Assembly: GCA_965237575.1 (NCBI GenBank)
Contig: CBDEGI010000004.1
Span: 1,550,001-1,614,000, forward strand
Source of the DNA: JAKZVK01 sp965237575
GTDB taxonomy: Bacteria; Acidobacteriota; Terriglobia; Bryobacterales; UBA6623
Direction of reading: 5' to 3'
DNA: 64,000 bases
Positions 49,647 to 58,090 of the stretch are shown piece after piece. Made by a program: the position numbers and the translations under genes. Position 1 is the stretch's first letter, and each line of letters begins with the position of its first letter. Below the pieces are notes generated by a model that was not told where the DNA came from, searched no databases, and saw only the letters and a list, made by a program, of their open reading frames with translations.

Positions 49647-51146
49647 ATGAAACAGCTCTTCCAAACCAAGAGCATCGATCGGCTGATCGAGGAGTCCCAG
49701 GAACCCGGGCACAAGCTGAAACGATCGCTCGGGCCGTGGAGCCTGATCGGCCTGGGGATCGGCGCCGTGATCGGTACCGGGATCTTCGTGCTGACCGGCA
49801 CGGCGGCCGCGGGTGAAACCGTCACGGTGCCTTCGATCCTGAAGGCGCCGGTGCTCGATCTGCTGCTGTATGGCAGCGACGTCGTCTCAACCTACGGCCG
49901 CCCCGGCGCCGGCCCCGGCATCTCGCTCTCGTTCTTGCTAACGGCCATCGTGTGCGGCTTCGCGGCTCTCTGTTATGCCGAGCTGGCGTCGATGATCCCC
50001 GTCGCCGGCAGCGCCTATACCTACGCCTACGCAACGCTCGGCGAACTGGTGGCCTGGATCATCGGCTGGGACCTGATCCTCGAATACGCCGTGTCGAATA
50101 TGGCGGTGGCGGTCGGGTTCTCGGCCTACCTCAACGACCTGCTCGATAGCGTGTTCGGGTTCCGGCTCCCGGAGGAGCTGAGCCGTCCGCCGATCGAAGG
50201 TGGCGAATGGACCGGAGCGTGGTTCAACCTGCCGGCCTTTCTCGTTCTCATGGTTATCACCACGCTGCTCGTGAGAGGCATTCGCGAGAGCGCCAAGGCC
50301 AACAACGCCATGGTGCTGATCAAGGTGGCGGCGATCCTGATCTTCGTCGTCGGCACGGCGAGCGCGGTGGACACGGCGAACTACACGCCCTTCCTGCCGA
50401 ACGGGTTTCAAGGGCTGCTCACCGGCGCGGCGATCGTCTTCTTCACCTACATCGGTTTTGATGCCGTTTCGACCGCGGCCGAGGAGTGCCGCAACCCTCA
50501 GCGCGATATGCCCATCGGCATCGTGGGGACGCTCGTGGCCTGCGCCGTGCTCTACGTGTCGGTGGCGCTCGTGCTGACGGGCGTTATGAACTGGCAGCGG
50601 CTTGGCAATGCCGCCCCGGTGGTGGGCGCGCTCAAGGAGTTGGGTTTCGATTCGATCCGTCGCATCGTGGGCGTGGGCGCGGTGGTGGGCATGGCTTCGT
50701 CGCTGATGGTTTTCCAATACGGCCAGGCACGCATCTGGTTCGCCATGTCTCGCGACGGGCTGCTGCCTCGCGCGTTCTCCTCCGTCCACCCGCGTTTCAA
50801 GACGCCGCACATCAGCACCTGGGTCGCCGGCCTATTCGTCGGTATCCCGGCGGGCGTTTGGGACATCGGCACCTTCGCCGACTTGGCGAGCATCGGGACT
50901 CTGTTCGCGTTTATCGTGGTCTCAGCGGGAGTCATTCTCTTGAGAAAGAGCCAGCCCGAGCGCCGGCGCAGCTTCCGAGTCCCCGCCGTGCCGTTGATCC
51001 CACTGATCTCGATGGCCGCTTGTTTTCTGCTGATGCTGGGCTTACCGCTTGAGACGTGGGTGCGTTTTGTTGTCTGGCTGGCGATCGGCCTAGTCATCTA
51101 TTGGCGTTTCGGGATGCGGAATAGTGAGTTCAGCGCCAAGCGATAA
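49647..51146 (+). CDS. APC-family amino acid permease (cationic amino acid transporter-like)
   Basis: A 499-residue transporter with twelve helices of the APC superfamily, YfnA/CAT-like. Helix 1 has the substrate motif 'IGLGIGAVIGTGIFVLTG', helix 3 carries 'CYAELASMIPVAGSAYTYAY', helix 6 'FFTYIGFDAVSTAAEE', and helix 8 'VVGMASSLMVFQYGQARIW', all strongly conserved. Between helices 1 and 3 is an extra loop not usual in short family members. The ATG at 49647 gives the usual 'KQLFQTKSID' start; the frame begins 19 codons earlier at a GTG. It imports or exchanges amino acids at the inner membrane. Confidence 0.93.
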   Translation: MKQLFQTKSIDRLIEESQEPGHKLKRSLGPWSLIGLGIGAVIGTGIFVLTGTAAAGETVTVPSILKAPVLDLLLYGSDVVSTYGRPGAGPGISLSFLLTAIVCGFAALCYAELASMIPVAGSAYTYAYATLGELVAWIIGWDLILEYAVSNMAVAVGFSAYLNDLLDSVFGFRLPEELSRPPIEGGEWTGAWFNLPAFLVLMVITTLLVRGIRESAKANNAMVLIKVAAILIFVVGTASAVDTANYTPFLPNGFQGLLTGAAIVFFTYIGFDAVSTAAEECRNPQRDMPIGIVGTLVACAVLYVSVALVLTGVMNWQRLGNAAPVVGALKELGFDSIRRIVGVGAVVGMASSLMVFQYGQARIWFAMSRDGLLPRAFSSVHPRFKTPHISTWVAGLFVGIPAGVWDIGTFADLASIGTLFAFIVVSAGVILLRKSQPERRRSFRVPAVPLIPLISMAACFLLMLGLPLETWVRFVVWLAIGLVIYWRFGMRNSEFSAKR

Positions 51147-51201
51147 CTCACTGCGAAGAAGATTGACTCCCCGTCTTTAACGAACGAGACTAAGTCTAGT
51201 C

Positions 51202-51450
51202 ATGTCGAGCAAGATTGTGAACATGCACGAGGCGAAAACCCACCTTTCGCGGTTGATCGACGAAGTGCAGGGCGGCGAGGAGATCGTCATCGCGAAGGCA
51301 GGCAAGCCCATGGCGCGGCTCGCTCCGCTCAGGGCACAGTGGGCGCCTCGGCAACCCGGGCTCATGAAGGGGAAGATTTGGATCGGCGAAGATTTCGACG
51401 CCCCTCTGCCTGAGGAAATCGCAGCGGCCTTCCGGGGCGAACGTCCTTGA
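51202..51450 (+). CDS. Phd/YefM-family antitoxin (orphan)
   Basis: An 82-residue type II antitoxin: 'IVNMHEAKTHLSRLIDEVQG' and 'IVIAKAGKPMARLAPL' are the Phd/YefM DNA-binding domain, and the tail 'IGEDFDAPLPEEIAAAFRG' is the toxin-binding arm typical of partners of VapC PIN-domain toxins. No PIN gene follows; only about eight codons of VapC-like start ('LNYLLEIH') remain from 51447 before unrelated DNA. Alone it may still act as a repressor. Confidence 0.85.
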   Translation: MSSKIVNMHEAKTHLSRLIDEVQGGEEIVIAKAGKPMARLAPLRAQWAPRQPGLMKGKIWIGEDFDAPLPEEIAAAFRGERP

Positions 51451-51451
51451 A

Positions 51452-52627
51452 CTACTTACTTGAAATACACCGAGTCTCGTTAGCGCTAACCAGCTCGTAC
51501 ACGTTTCCCCGCCATTCGATCCTGCGCGTCATCGCCGATCGCAGGAACGTATAAAGCCAAATCCACGTCGCGATCGGCGTCATCCAGAAGTAGGCCCATC
51601 CGTACTGATCGAACCAGCCGCCGTGGTGGGGGAACATCATCCGTCCTGCGTGACCTCTGACCGCGCCCTTCGCCATACCGGGAACCAGCGTGACCACCAA
51701 GCCGGCGAGACCTAGCGGGTTGCCCGTGAGCGCGACCAGAAGGCTCATCACCATCGCCCCGCAGTAAACAATGTGAGCAACGAATCCCGCCCACCAAAGC
51801 TTGCCACGATAAACGCGGGTGATGACGAGTTGCCGCGCGGCCCAGCGAAGGAATTCCGCTGCTGTACAACTGCCGGTGGTCGCCACCATGGCTCCCGGCA
51901 CAAAGCGAATGCCCCGTTCGGCGGCGTTCATCGCGGCGGTCAACCGGTAGTCATCGCTGACCGCGCCCCGCCAGAACTCGGCGACGCTCGCTTGTTCGAA
52001 CGTACTCCGCCCGAGAGCCATGCCGCCGCCCCAGGCGAAGTTCTTGTCGTCCGCGCGCAGGTTGCCGGCGATGGTCGAATCCCAAGCGCTGCGCAGCAGG
52101 GGCCAGAAGCCGCCGTCCTCGGGCAGGTACCACCGAAAGCCCGTCGTGGCCCCTAGCGATTCGTCCTCCAGCGGCGCCACGAGGTTCCGTAGCCAGTTCC
52201 GGGTCACCCGCCCGTCGGAATCGGCGAACGCAAACACCTCACTGGCCGAACGGGCCTGACGCACGGCCTCCAGCAGGTTGTGCACTTTCTCGCCGGTGCC
52301 GTCGGCGGGCTCTCCGGCCACCACCACGCGCACCCTCTCGTGGAGCACCGAGCGAGCGACGCGCAACCCTTCATCCGAAGCACCGCGAGTGACGACGATT
52401 AGCTCATAGTCCGGATAGTCCTGCACGGCGAGGGATTGCAGGTTCCCGGCCAAGTCGTGATCCAAACCCTTCACAGGGACGATCAGGGTGACCGGCGGCT
52501 CGTACTCACCGACCGGTTCATTCAACTCGGCTTCGACGTACTCCACATAGTTCCTGCCCGCGCGGTTAGAGACGAGCGCGGCCAGCGTCGCGGGCACGAC
52601 GAAGAACCAGAAGAGATAGATGAGCAA
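51452..52627 (-). CDS. GT2/GT21-like membrane glycosyltransferase
   Basis: A 391-residue processive-type glycosyltransferase with an N-terminal helix and three or four helices at the C-terminus. The GT-A catalytic part has 'VTLIVPVKGLDHDLAGNLQS', 'VFAFADSDGRVTRNWL' (metal-binding DxD region), 'GAVSDDYRLTAAM' (catalytic Asp) and 'RWAARQLVITRVYRG', which resembles the (Q/R)xxRW motif. The pattern is that of ceramide glucosyltransferase-like GT21 proteins. The start is a TTG at 52627. It probably adds a hexose to a lipid or polysaccharide acceptor at the inner membrane. Confidence 0.87.
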   Translation of the reverse strand: MLIYLFWFFVVPATLAALVSNRAGRNYVEYVEAELNEPVGEYEPPVTLIVPVKGLDHDLAGNLQSLAVQDYPDYELIVVTRGASDEGLRVARSVLHERVRVVVAGEPADGTGEKVHNLLEAVRQARSASEVFAFADSDGRVTRNWLRNLVAPLEDESLGATTGFRWYLPEDGGFWPLLRSAWDSTIAGNLRADDKNFAWGGGMALGRSTFEQASVAEFWRGAVSDDYRLTAAMNAAERGIRFVPGAMVATTGSCTAAEFLRWAARQLVITRVYRGKLWWAGFVAHIVYCGAMVMSLLVALTGNPLGLAGLVVTLVPGMAKGAVRGHAGRMMFPHHGGWFDQYGWAYFWMTPIATWIWLYTFLRSAMTRRIEWRGNVYELVSANETRCISSK

Positions 52628-52689
52628 CGGTCGAGTCTAACATAGGGTTTGGCGAAAACCTCGTCCCGCCGCAATCGTGCCATCCAACG

Positions 52690-52745
52690 TTTCAGAGCTG
52701 CGGATGTGAATCCGCGGGCGCGCGGGCGAATGCCCGCGCCGTACA
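52690..52745. repeat. GC-rich inverted repeats upstream of the cytochrome gene
   Basis: Two adjacent hairpins: CGGAT-gtga-ATCCG (about 52701-52713) and GCGCGGGC-gaat-GCCCGCGC (52720-52739). Their style matches the other intergenic palindromes of the window, but the sequence is distinct. Confidence 0.5.
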
Positions 52746-52781
52746 GAGCCACGGCCTGCGATCCGCTACAATGGCTCCGCA

Positions 52782-55700
52782 TTGCTCCTCGCTGTTCGAA
52801 CGCCTTTGCGTCTACTGCGGATTGCCGCCGTTTGTTCCGTCCTCGCCGCTATTCCTGCCTGCCGTCATCCGGCTGACGTCGGTGACACGGAACCGCTTTC
52901 GCCCGAAGAGAGCCTCGCGACCCTCCAAATCGTCGATGGCTTTCGGGTAGAGCTGTTCGCCGCCGAACCTCACGTGGTCGATCCGGTCGACCTGGCGTTC
53001 GACGAGAACGGTGGCGTATGGGTTGCCGAACTGCTCGACTATCCCAACGTCAAGGGCGATCAACCGCGCTGCCGCATCAAGTTCCTCGAAGACCGCGACG
53101 GCGACGGCGTCATCGACCGGCACACCGTCTTCGCCGACGGGCTGCACCAGGTGTCGAGCGTGCTGCCGTGGAAGGATGGCATCCTCGCCACGGTCCCGCC
53201 CGAGATCCTGTTCTTCCGCGACACCGACGGCGACCATGTGGCCGACGAGCGCAAAGTGGTCCACGCGGGGTTTACGACGCTGTTTCCACAGCGCCAGATC
53301 AACAACCTGCGGCTCGGCCTCGACAACTGGGTCTACGTTGCGAACCGGGGTCAACCGGGCCAGATCACGTCACCCGAACACCCCGGCCAGCCGCCGGTCT
53401 TCGTGCGCGGACTCGACTTCCGCTTTCAACCCGAGCGCGGCTTGTTCGAACCCGAGACGGGCAACACGCAGTTCGGCGTTTCGTTCGACAAGTGGGGCAA
53501 CCGGTTTCTCTCTGAGAACACGCAGCATTTGCGGCACGCCGTAATTCCGTATCGCTACTTGGCGCGCAATCCGTTCGTCAACGCGACCATGCGCCAGCAG
53601 GAAATCTCCGACCACGGCACGCGGATCTTCCCGCTGACGCCGCCGCAGCAGTGGCGTGTCGACCGGACGCAGGTACGCAGCAAGCGCTACAGCGAGACAC
53701 AGCCCGGACGCGTCGAGCGGCTCGAAGGCCACTTCACAGCCTCGAGCGGCGCGACGGTCTATCTGGGGGATGCATTCCCGCCCGAGTTTGTCGGCAACGT
53801 CTTCGTCAGTGACAACAACGGCAATCTGGTTCATCGCGATGTTCTGACGCCGAACGGCGCGACGTTCGCCGCGTCGCGTGAACCCAAGGACAGTGAGTTC
53901 CTGGCCTCGACCGACAACTGGTTCCGACCGGTGAACTTCAAAAACGCTCCCGATGGCAACCTCTACGTCGTCGACTACTATCGCCAGTACATCGAACACT
54001 CGAACTTCGTCCCCGACGCGGTACAGCAGCGTTTGCGGATGGACTTCTTCAACGGCGACGACCGCGGCCGCATCTATCGCATCGTGCCCGAGAACCCGCG
54101 CCGAGACGGCGGCTTACAGGTGAACCTCGGCGGATTGGGGACGGAGGCGCTGGTTCGGATGTTGTTGCACCCGAATGCCTGGCATCGGCGAGCTGCGCAG
54201 CGGCTGCTGGTCGACCGCGAAGACCCCGCGGCTGTCCCGGAACTCCAGAAGCTGGTTCGCGAGAGGCCCACGCCGCAGGCGCGGCTGCACGCGCTGTGGA
54301 CGCTCGAAGGCTTGTCGGCGCTCGATGCGGCTCTGGTATCGTCGGCGCTTGATGATCCACACCCGGGGGTGCGCGAGAATGCCGTCCGCCTTTCCGAGCG
54401 TTTCGTCCCGCAACTGACCGCTGCCGTCGTGGCTCTGGCTGACGACTCTTCGCCGAAAGTGCAGTTTCAAGTTGCGCTTAGCCTCGGCAACCTGCCCGAC
54501 GACGCTCGGGCGTTCCGCGCCTTGACGAAAATCGTCGCGCGTCATGCAGAGAGCCCGTGGTTTCGCTTGGCCGCAACGAGTGCTCCGGCGGTGGCGGCGT
54601 TTCCCCTGCTCAGCCGCCTCGACAAGCAGTTTTTCGAGACGCCCTCCGAAGGCAAGCAGCGGCTCGTGAGCGATCTGAGCCGCGTCGTTGGCGCGCGGCG
54701 GAATGCCGCCGAGGTGACCCGCACTGTGGCTCTGCTGGCAGCCGACCGCCGATTCGCCGACCCGGCCTGGCGTAGCGCCGGGCTGACGGGGCTGGCGGCG
54801 GGACTGAAGCTCGAAGGCCGCTTCGAGAGGCAGCACGCTTCGATCGAACGGCACGTCCCCGCGATGGTCGATGACGCCGACGAGCGGGTGCAAGCCGCCG
54901 CCGGCGAGGTGGCGCAGTATTTCGAGCTGCCGGCGCTGCTGGCGCGGGCGCGCGGGGAGGCCGCGGATTCCGCCGCGCCCATCGAGAAGCGGGTGGCCGC
55001 GGTTCGCCTGCTTCGTGGCGCGAGGTTCGACGCGGCGGCTCCGCTGCTGCGGGAGATCCTGACGACGCCGTCGCCGCAAGCCGTGCAGCAAGCGGCGGCG
55101 CAAACCGCCGCTTCGTTTGACGACGCCTCGGCCGCCGCGTTGCTGCTGGCAGGCTGGAAGGGATATGTGCCGGAGACCCGCCGCCAGGTTGTTGATGCGC
55201 TGTTGCGTCATCGAGGCAGGGTGGGCGCGCTGCTCGATGCGATCGAGAGCGGCGTCATCGAGCCATTCGTGATCGATGCGATCACACGCATCCGGCTGGC
55301 GCAGTATCCCGATGACACCGTGCAGCAGCGCGCCGGGAAGCTGTTTGACACGGTCACGGGCGACCGCGCGGCCGTGGTTGCGGCGCACGAGGACGTGCTG
55401 GCCATGGAGGCGAACGCCGGGCCCGGCAAGGAATCCTTCGAGCGCGAGTGTGCCAAGTGCCATCTGCGGACGGCCGAGCGCGGGCGCATTGGTCCGGATC
55501 TCTCCGGCGTGAACAACCAGAGCCGCGAGGCCTTGCTCGCGAGTATCCTTGACCCCAGCGCCGCGATCGAGGGGCGCTTTACAAACTACTTGATCACGAC
55601 GAACGACGGACGCTTGTACGACGGTTTGTTGATTGGCGAGACGTCGGCGACGGTGACGATCCGTGGCGAAACGGAAGATACGACGCTGCTGCGGAAGGAC

Positions 55701-55811
55701 GTTGAGGAGATTCGCGCGTCGAATGTTTCGTTGATGCCCGAGGGCTTGGAGGAGGCGTTGAGCCGGCAGGAGCTTGCCGACGTGATTGGCTATCTGAGGG
55801 CGGGTCTCTAG
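52782..55811 (+). CDS. PVC-type haem-binding CxxCH protein with propeller and HEAT-like repeats
   Basis: A 1009-residue exported protein. The signal segment ends 'VLAAIPACRHPADVG', with Cys suitable for lipid attachment. Then a six-bladed propeller/dehydrogenase-like domain (about residues 40-430; 'VAELLDYPNV', 'VFVSDNNGNLVHRD', 'NLYVVDYYRQYIEH'), an alpha-helical HEAT-like region (about 450-860; 'VRENAVRLSERF', 'KVQFQVALSLGNLPDD'), and a C-terminal c-type cytochrome domain with 'CAKCH' at about residues 890-894 and 'RIGPDLSGV'. This is the PVC-type haem-binding family, typical of Planctomycetota, Verrucomicrobiota and Acidobacteriota. A TTG at 52782 or 52806 is the start. It likely oxidises a carbohydrate in the periplasm. 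Confidence 0.92.
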   Translation: MLLAVRTPLRLLRIAAVCSVLAAIPACRHPADVGDTEPLSPEESLATLQIVDGFRVELFAAEPHVVDPVDLAFDENGGVWVAELLDYPNVKGDQPRCRIKFLEDRDGDGVIDRHTVFADGLHQVSSVLPWKDGILATVPPEILFFRDTDGDHVADERKVVHAGFTTLFPQRQINNLRLGLDNWVYVANRGQPGQITSPEHPGQPPVFVRGLDFRFQPERGLFEPETGNTQFGVSFDKWGNRFLSENTQHLRHAVIPYRYLARNPFVNATMRQQEISDHGTRIFPLTPPQQWRVDRTQVRSKRYSETQPGRVERLEGHFTASSGATVYLGDAFPPEFVGNVFVSDNNGNLVHRDVLTPNGATFAASREPKDSEFLASTDNWFRPVNFKNAPDGNLYVVDYYRQYIEHSNFVPDAVQQRLRMDFFNGDDRGRIYRIVPENPRRDGGLQVNLGGLGTEALVRMLLHPNAWHRRAAQRLLVDREDPAAVPELQKLVRERPTPQARLHALWTLEGLSALDAALVSSALDDPHPGVRENAVRLSERFVPQLTAAVVALADDSSPKVQFQVALSLGNLPDDARAFRALTKIVARHAESPWFRLAATSAPAVAAFPLLSRLDKQFFETPSEGKQRLVSDLSRVVGARRNAAEVTRTVALLAADRRFADPAWRSAGLTGLAAGLKLEGRFERQHASIERHVPAMVDDADERVQAAAGEVAQYFELPALLARARGEAADSAAPIEKRVAAVRLLRGARFDAAAPLLREILTTPSPQAVQQAAAQTAASFDDASAAALLLAGWKGYVPETRRQVVDALLRHRGRVGALLDAIESGVIEPFVIDAITRIRLAQYPDDTVQQRAGKLFDTVTGDRAAVVAAHEDVLAMEANAGPGKESFERECAKCHLRTAERGRIGPDLSGVNNQSREALLASILDPSAAIEGRFTNYLITTNDGRLYDGLLIGETSATVTIRGETEDTTLLRKDVEEIRASNVSLMPEGLEEALSRQELADVIGYLRAGL

Positions 55812-55907
55812 ATGTGATTCGGCTCGGAACGTCATGACCGGTTGGATCAAGCGCATCCACATGTATGCGGGCTTGGCTGGCGCTCGCGGCCAGGAACACC
55901 CCATGTG

Positions 55908-56672
55908 CTAGCGCTTCTTCTTGTTCTTGCGGTCCTTCTTCTTGTCTTTCTCTTCGGGCGGCCGCGGCTTGAAGACGATGTCGACGTAGGTGATGACTTC
56001 GACCGGCACGCCGTTGAGCAGCGTGGGGCGGTAGCGCCATTGTTCGACGGCCGTCACGGCGCTCTCGATCAAGAGCGGATGTCCGTCGCGAACACTGATC
56101 TCGCGCACCCGCCCCTCCGCGGTGATGGTCGCTTCCAACCGCACGGTGCCGCCGATGCCTTCCTCCGACGCTTCGGGCGGGTAGATCGGCATCATTCGGT
56201 TGAGAATCCTGGCCGCCTGGACGGTTCCGCCTACGCGAATCGGCGCCGGCGGCAGGACGGTGAGCCCGGTGCTCCCCGGTATCCCGCCGGGAACGCCCCC
56301 GGGAACGCCGCCCGCCACACCGCCGGCAAGCCCCGCCAGATTCGGCGCCTGGATGGCCTCGGGGTCGCCCGAGGAGTCAACGATGGCGACCTCGTCGGGA
56401 ATCGCCGTCGGCGCGTGCAATACCTCCTCGAAGCGCTTCGGGGCTTCGGGAACGACAGGCGCCGTCACGGGCTCGGCGGGCGGGGGCGGCGGTGGAGGGG
56501 GTGCGAGCAGGACGGCATTCCGCAGCCACTCGTCGACCGGGATCTTATACGTGTACACGAGCGGGATCAGCGCCATCACGCCCACCGACAGGCATTGCCC
56601 CACCAACGAAGCAGCCACCGTCCAGGGCTTGATGCGCGCGCCACCCCCGTCGACGAAGCTCTGTTCGAACAT
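55908..56672 (-). CDS. TonB-family energy transducer
   Basis: A 254-residue inner-membrane-anchored protein: cytoplasmic N-terminus, one helix (about residues 20-45; 'LVGQCLSVGVMALIPLVY'), a Pro-rich stretch ('APPPPPPPPAEPV'), a Gly-Pro-Ala spacer, and a C-terminal TonB domain ('MMPIYPPEASEEGIGGTVRL', 'RDGHPLLIESAVTAVEQWRY'). A Lys-rich tail ends the protein, which is unusual. The ATG at 56672 gives 'MFEQSFVDGGG', the usual opening of acidobacterial TonB proteins; a longer frame to 56762 passes through repeat DNA. It transfers proton-motive energy to outer-membrane transporters. ExbB/ExbD are not in the window. Confidence 0.9.
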   Translation of the reverse strand: MFEQSFVDGGGARIKPWTVAASLVGQCLSVGVMALIPLVYTYKIPVDEWLRNAVLLAPPPPPPPPAEPVTAPVVPEAPKRFEEVLHAPTAIPDEVAIVDSSGDPEAIQAPNLAGLAGGVAGGVPGGVPGGIPGSTGLTVLPPAPIRVGGTVQAARILNRMMPIYPPEASEEGIGGTVRLEATITAEGRVREISVRDGHPLLIESAVTAVEQWRYRPTLLNGVPVEVITYVDIVFKPRPPEEKDKKKDRKNKKKR

Positions 56673-56735
56673 CGCTGAACGCACGCCTGCCTTTAGAGTA
56701 TCGCTCTGCGTGCTGCGAGGAGGTATCACGACGAC

Positions 56736-56822
56736 GCTGGGGGCCGGAGGCCCGCGCCACACGGCATCCCAAGCATCGACAGGAGTGTCGATGCGGCAGA
56801 CGTGGGCGTCCGCGCCACAACC
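56736..56822. repeat. palindromic intergenic repeat, family B copy 3
   Basis: Contains GGCCGGAGGCCCGCGCCA and, about 60 bp on, GTGGGCGTCCGCGCCACA, with the palindrome CATCGACAG-GAG-TGTCGATG between. The ends match the family B repeat at 18420-18552. Confidence 0.55.
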
Positions 56823-56913
56823 CCGATGGGCGCACGGCCTTTGGGCGCACGGGGGGTGTAGGGTCTCATGTTGTCGTTGGTGTCGACGTTGTTTTTGCGC
56901 TGTTGGGCGGCGA

Positions 56914-57807
56914 TTACCTCCCTAGTACCTCCGCTGCCAGGCGGCTCGGAACGGGGGCGACGGGGGTGCGGTTCGTTCCGTAATTCGTCCTGAGGGCTTC
57001 GGCGGTGCTCAAGCCCTTTGTTTTCACGGGGCCTTGGGTTCGTCTGTGGCCGCGGTCCCTCCTGGGTGACCCGTGGTTTGGTTTTCGTGATGCGTGATTC
57101 GTGAATCGTGATTCGCCGCCGAGCGTCGCTTGGGGGCTGGGCACGAACTCGGCGCGGAAGCCGATCGGGTTGGACGTCTGCGCTGCTGCTGCCGGTGGCT
57201 CGTAGCGCGACGGTTGGGGTTCCATCGGGTCGGGGGTGTTGTAGGGGTCCGGGTCGGTGACGGTCGGACGGTGGATCGCCCCGTTCGCCGCGCGGTTCTC
57301 TTTGCACTCGAACTCGTCTTTGCGCAGTTGCCGGATCATCCTGAGAGCGCGCGTGATGTCGCGGCTCGTCATGGTGCGGTAGCGGGCCAGGTTGTGGAGG
57401 GCCTGGGTGTGGTCCTGCATGCTCTTGCCCAGGAGCTGGTTTTCGCCGTTGCGGCCGGGGACGACGGTGTCGGGGTAGCGTTCGCGAGTGGTGCGGTCGG
57501 TGCCGTGGTACTGGTAGGTGGTGAGGCCGGCCTCGATGCGGGTGATGCGGCGCAGGCGCCAACGAGAGTCGGCGATCTGGAGGACGAGCTCGAATTCGAT
57601 GGCGTTTTTGGGGAAGAGGTTTTCTTCGAGGATTTGGAGTTGCCGGTCGTATTCGGCGGGGTCCTCGTCGGCCATGACGGCGTCGCGGGCGAGGAGGCCG
57701 TGCTTGAGTGCGTTTTGGGAGGAGCGAGCCTTGCCCTCGGGGGTGCGGGGGCCGGTGGATTTCTTGGCGTTTTGACGGTTCGCCTTCCGTTGTCGTTCTG
57801 TAGACAT
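56914..57807 (-). CDS. conserved protein with 'STGPRTPEGKARSSQNALKH' motif
   Basis: A 297-residue cytoplasmic protein. Its first 40 residues hold a basic motif rich in Asn, Ala, Lys and Arg with 'KSTGPRTPEGKARSSQNA', found at the start of many uncharacterised proteins in Acidobacteriota and Planctomycetota. The next 140 residues are helical with many charged groups; the last 110 are low in order with Pro, Arg and Asn. The ATG follows an AGGAAAT site. The motif looks like a nucleic-acid-binding arm, but no function is known. A terminator-like hairpin lies immediately upstream in its leader. Confidence 0.75.
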   Translation of the reverse strand: MSTERQRKANRQNAKKSTGPRTPEGKARSSQNALKHGLLARDAVMADEDPAEYDRQLQILEENLFPKNAIEFELVLQIADSRWRLRRITRIEAGLTTYQYHGTDRTTRERYPDTVVPGRNGENQLLGKSMQDHTQALHNLARYRTMTSRDITRALRMIRQLRKDEFECKENRAANGAIHRPTVTDPDPYNTPDPMEPQPSRYEPPAAAAQTSNPIGFRAEFVPSPQATLGGESRFTNHASRKPNHGSPRRDRGHRRTQGPVKTKGLSTAEALRTNYGTNRTPVAPVPSRLAAEVLGR

Positions 57808-57827
57808 GAGATTTCCTTTCTGAAAGC

Positions 57828-57856
57828 AAAAAGCCGCGCGGTTGGACCGCGCGGCT
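57828..57856 (-). terminator. intrinsic terminator inside the leader of the 56914-57807 gene
   Basis: Perfect 11-base stem AGCCGCGCGGT/ACCGCGCGGCT with a three-base loop, followed on the minus strand by TTTTTG. It ends only about 24 bases before the start codon of the next gene on that strand. It may end the pentapeptide-gene transcript or act as an attenuator. Confidence 0.7.
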
Positions 57857-57995
57857 CGGTACGCCGGCCATGGGGCCGGCGTTCTTCACTCTCAGGATAC
57901 CGGTGGGGTGTCGCGTGGAAGGGGGCTCGGTTGGGCAAGTGGTTTGGAATCAGGGGGATGAACATTTCAAAGTCCTGTGACTGAACTGGGAAGGG

Positions 57996-58030
57996 AAGGC
58001 CGCGGATCTCAAAACCGAGATCCGCGCTAC
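57996..58030. repeat. palindromic intergenic repeat, family A copy 3
   Basis: Inverted copy of the 381-412 palindrome (GCGGATCTC...GAGATCCGC), including the flanking GGCC and GTAGCGC. A hairpin CGCCGGCC-atgg-GGCCGGCG lies at 57862-57881 nearby. It sits between the conserved protein gene and the pentapeptide gene. Confidence 0.75.
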
Positions 58031-58090
58031 GGGCTGTCCCCTTCGCGCCGCCTTCGGCCCCCCCTTCCGGCCCTGTCACCGACCCTTCGG

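Noticed and set aside
54114..55904. 596-codon frame antisense to the PVC-type cytochrome gene
   Set aside because: No motifs; the sense frame has haem and propeller motifs.
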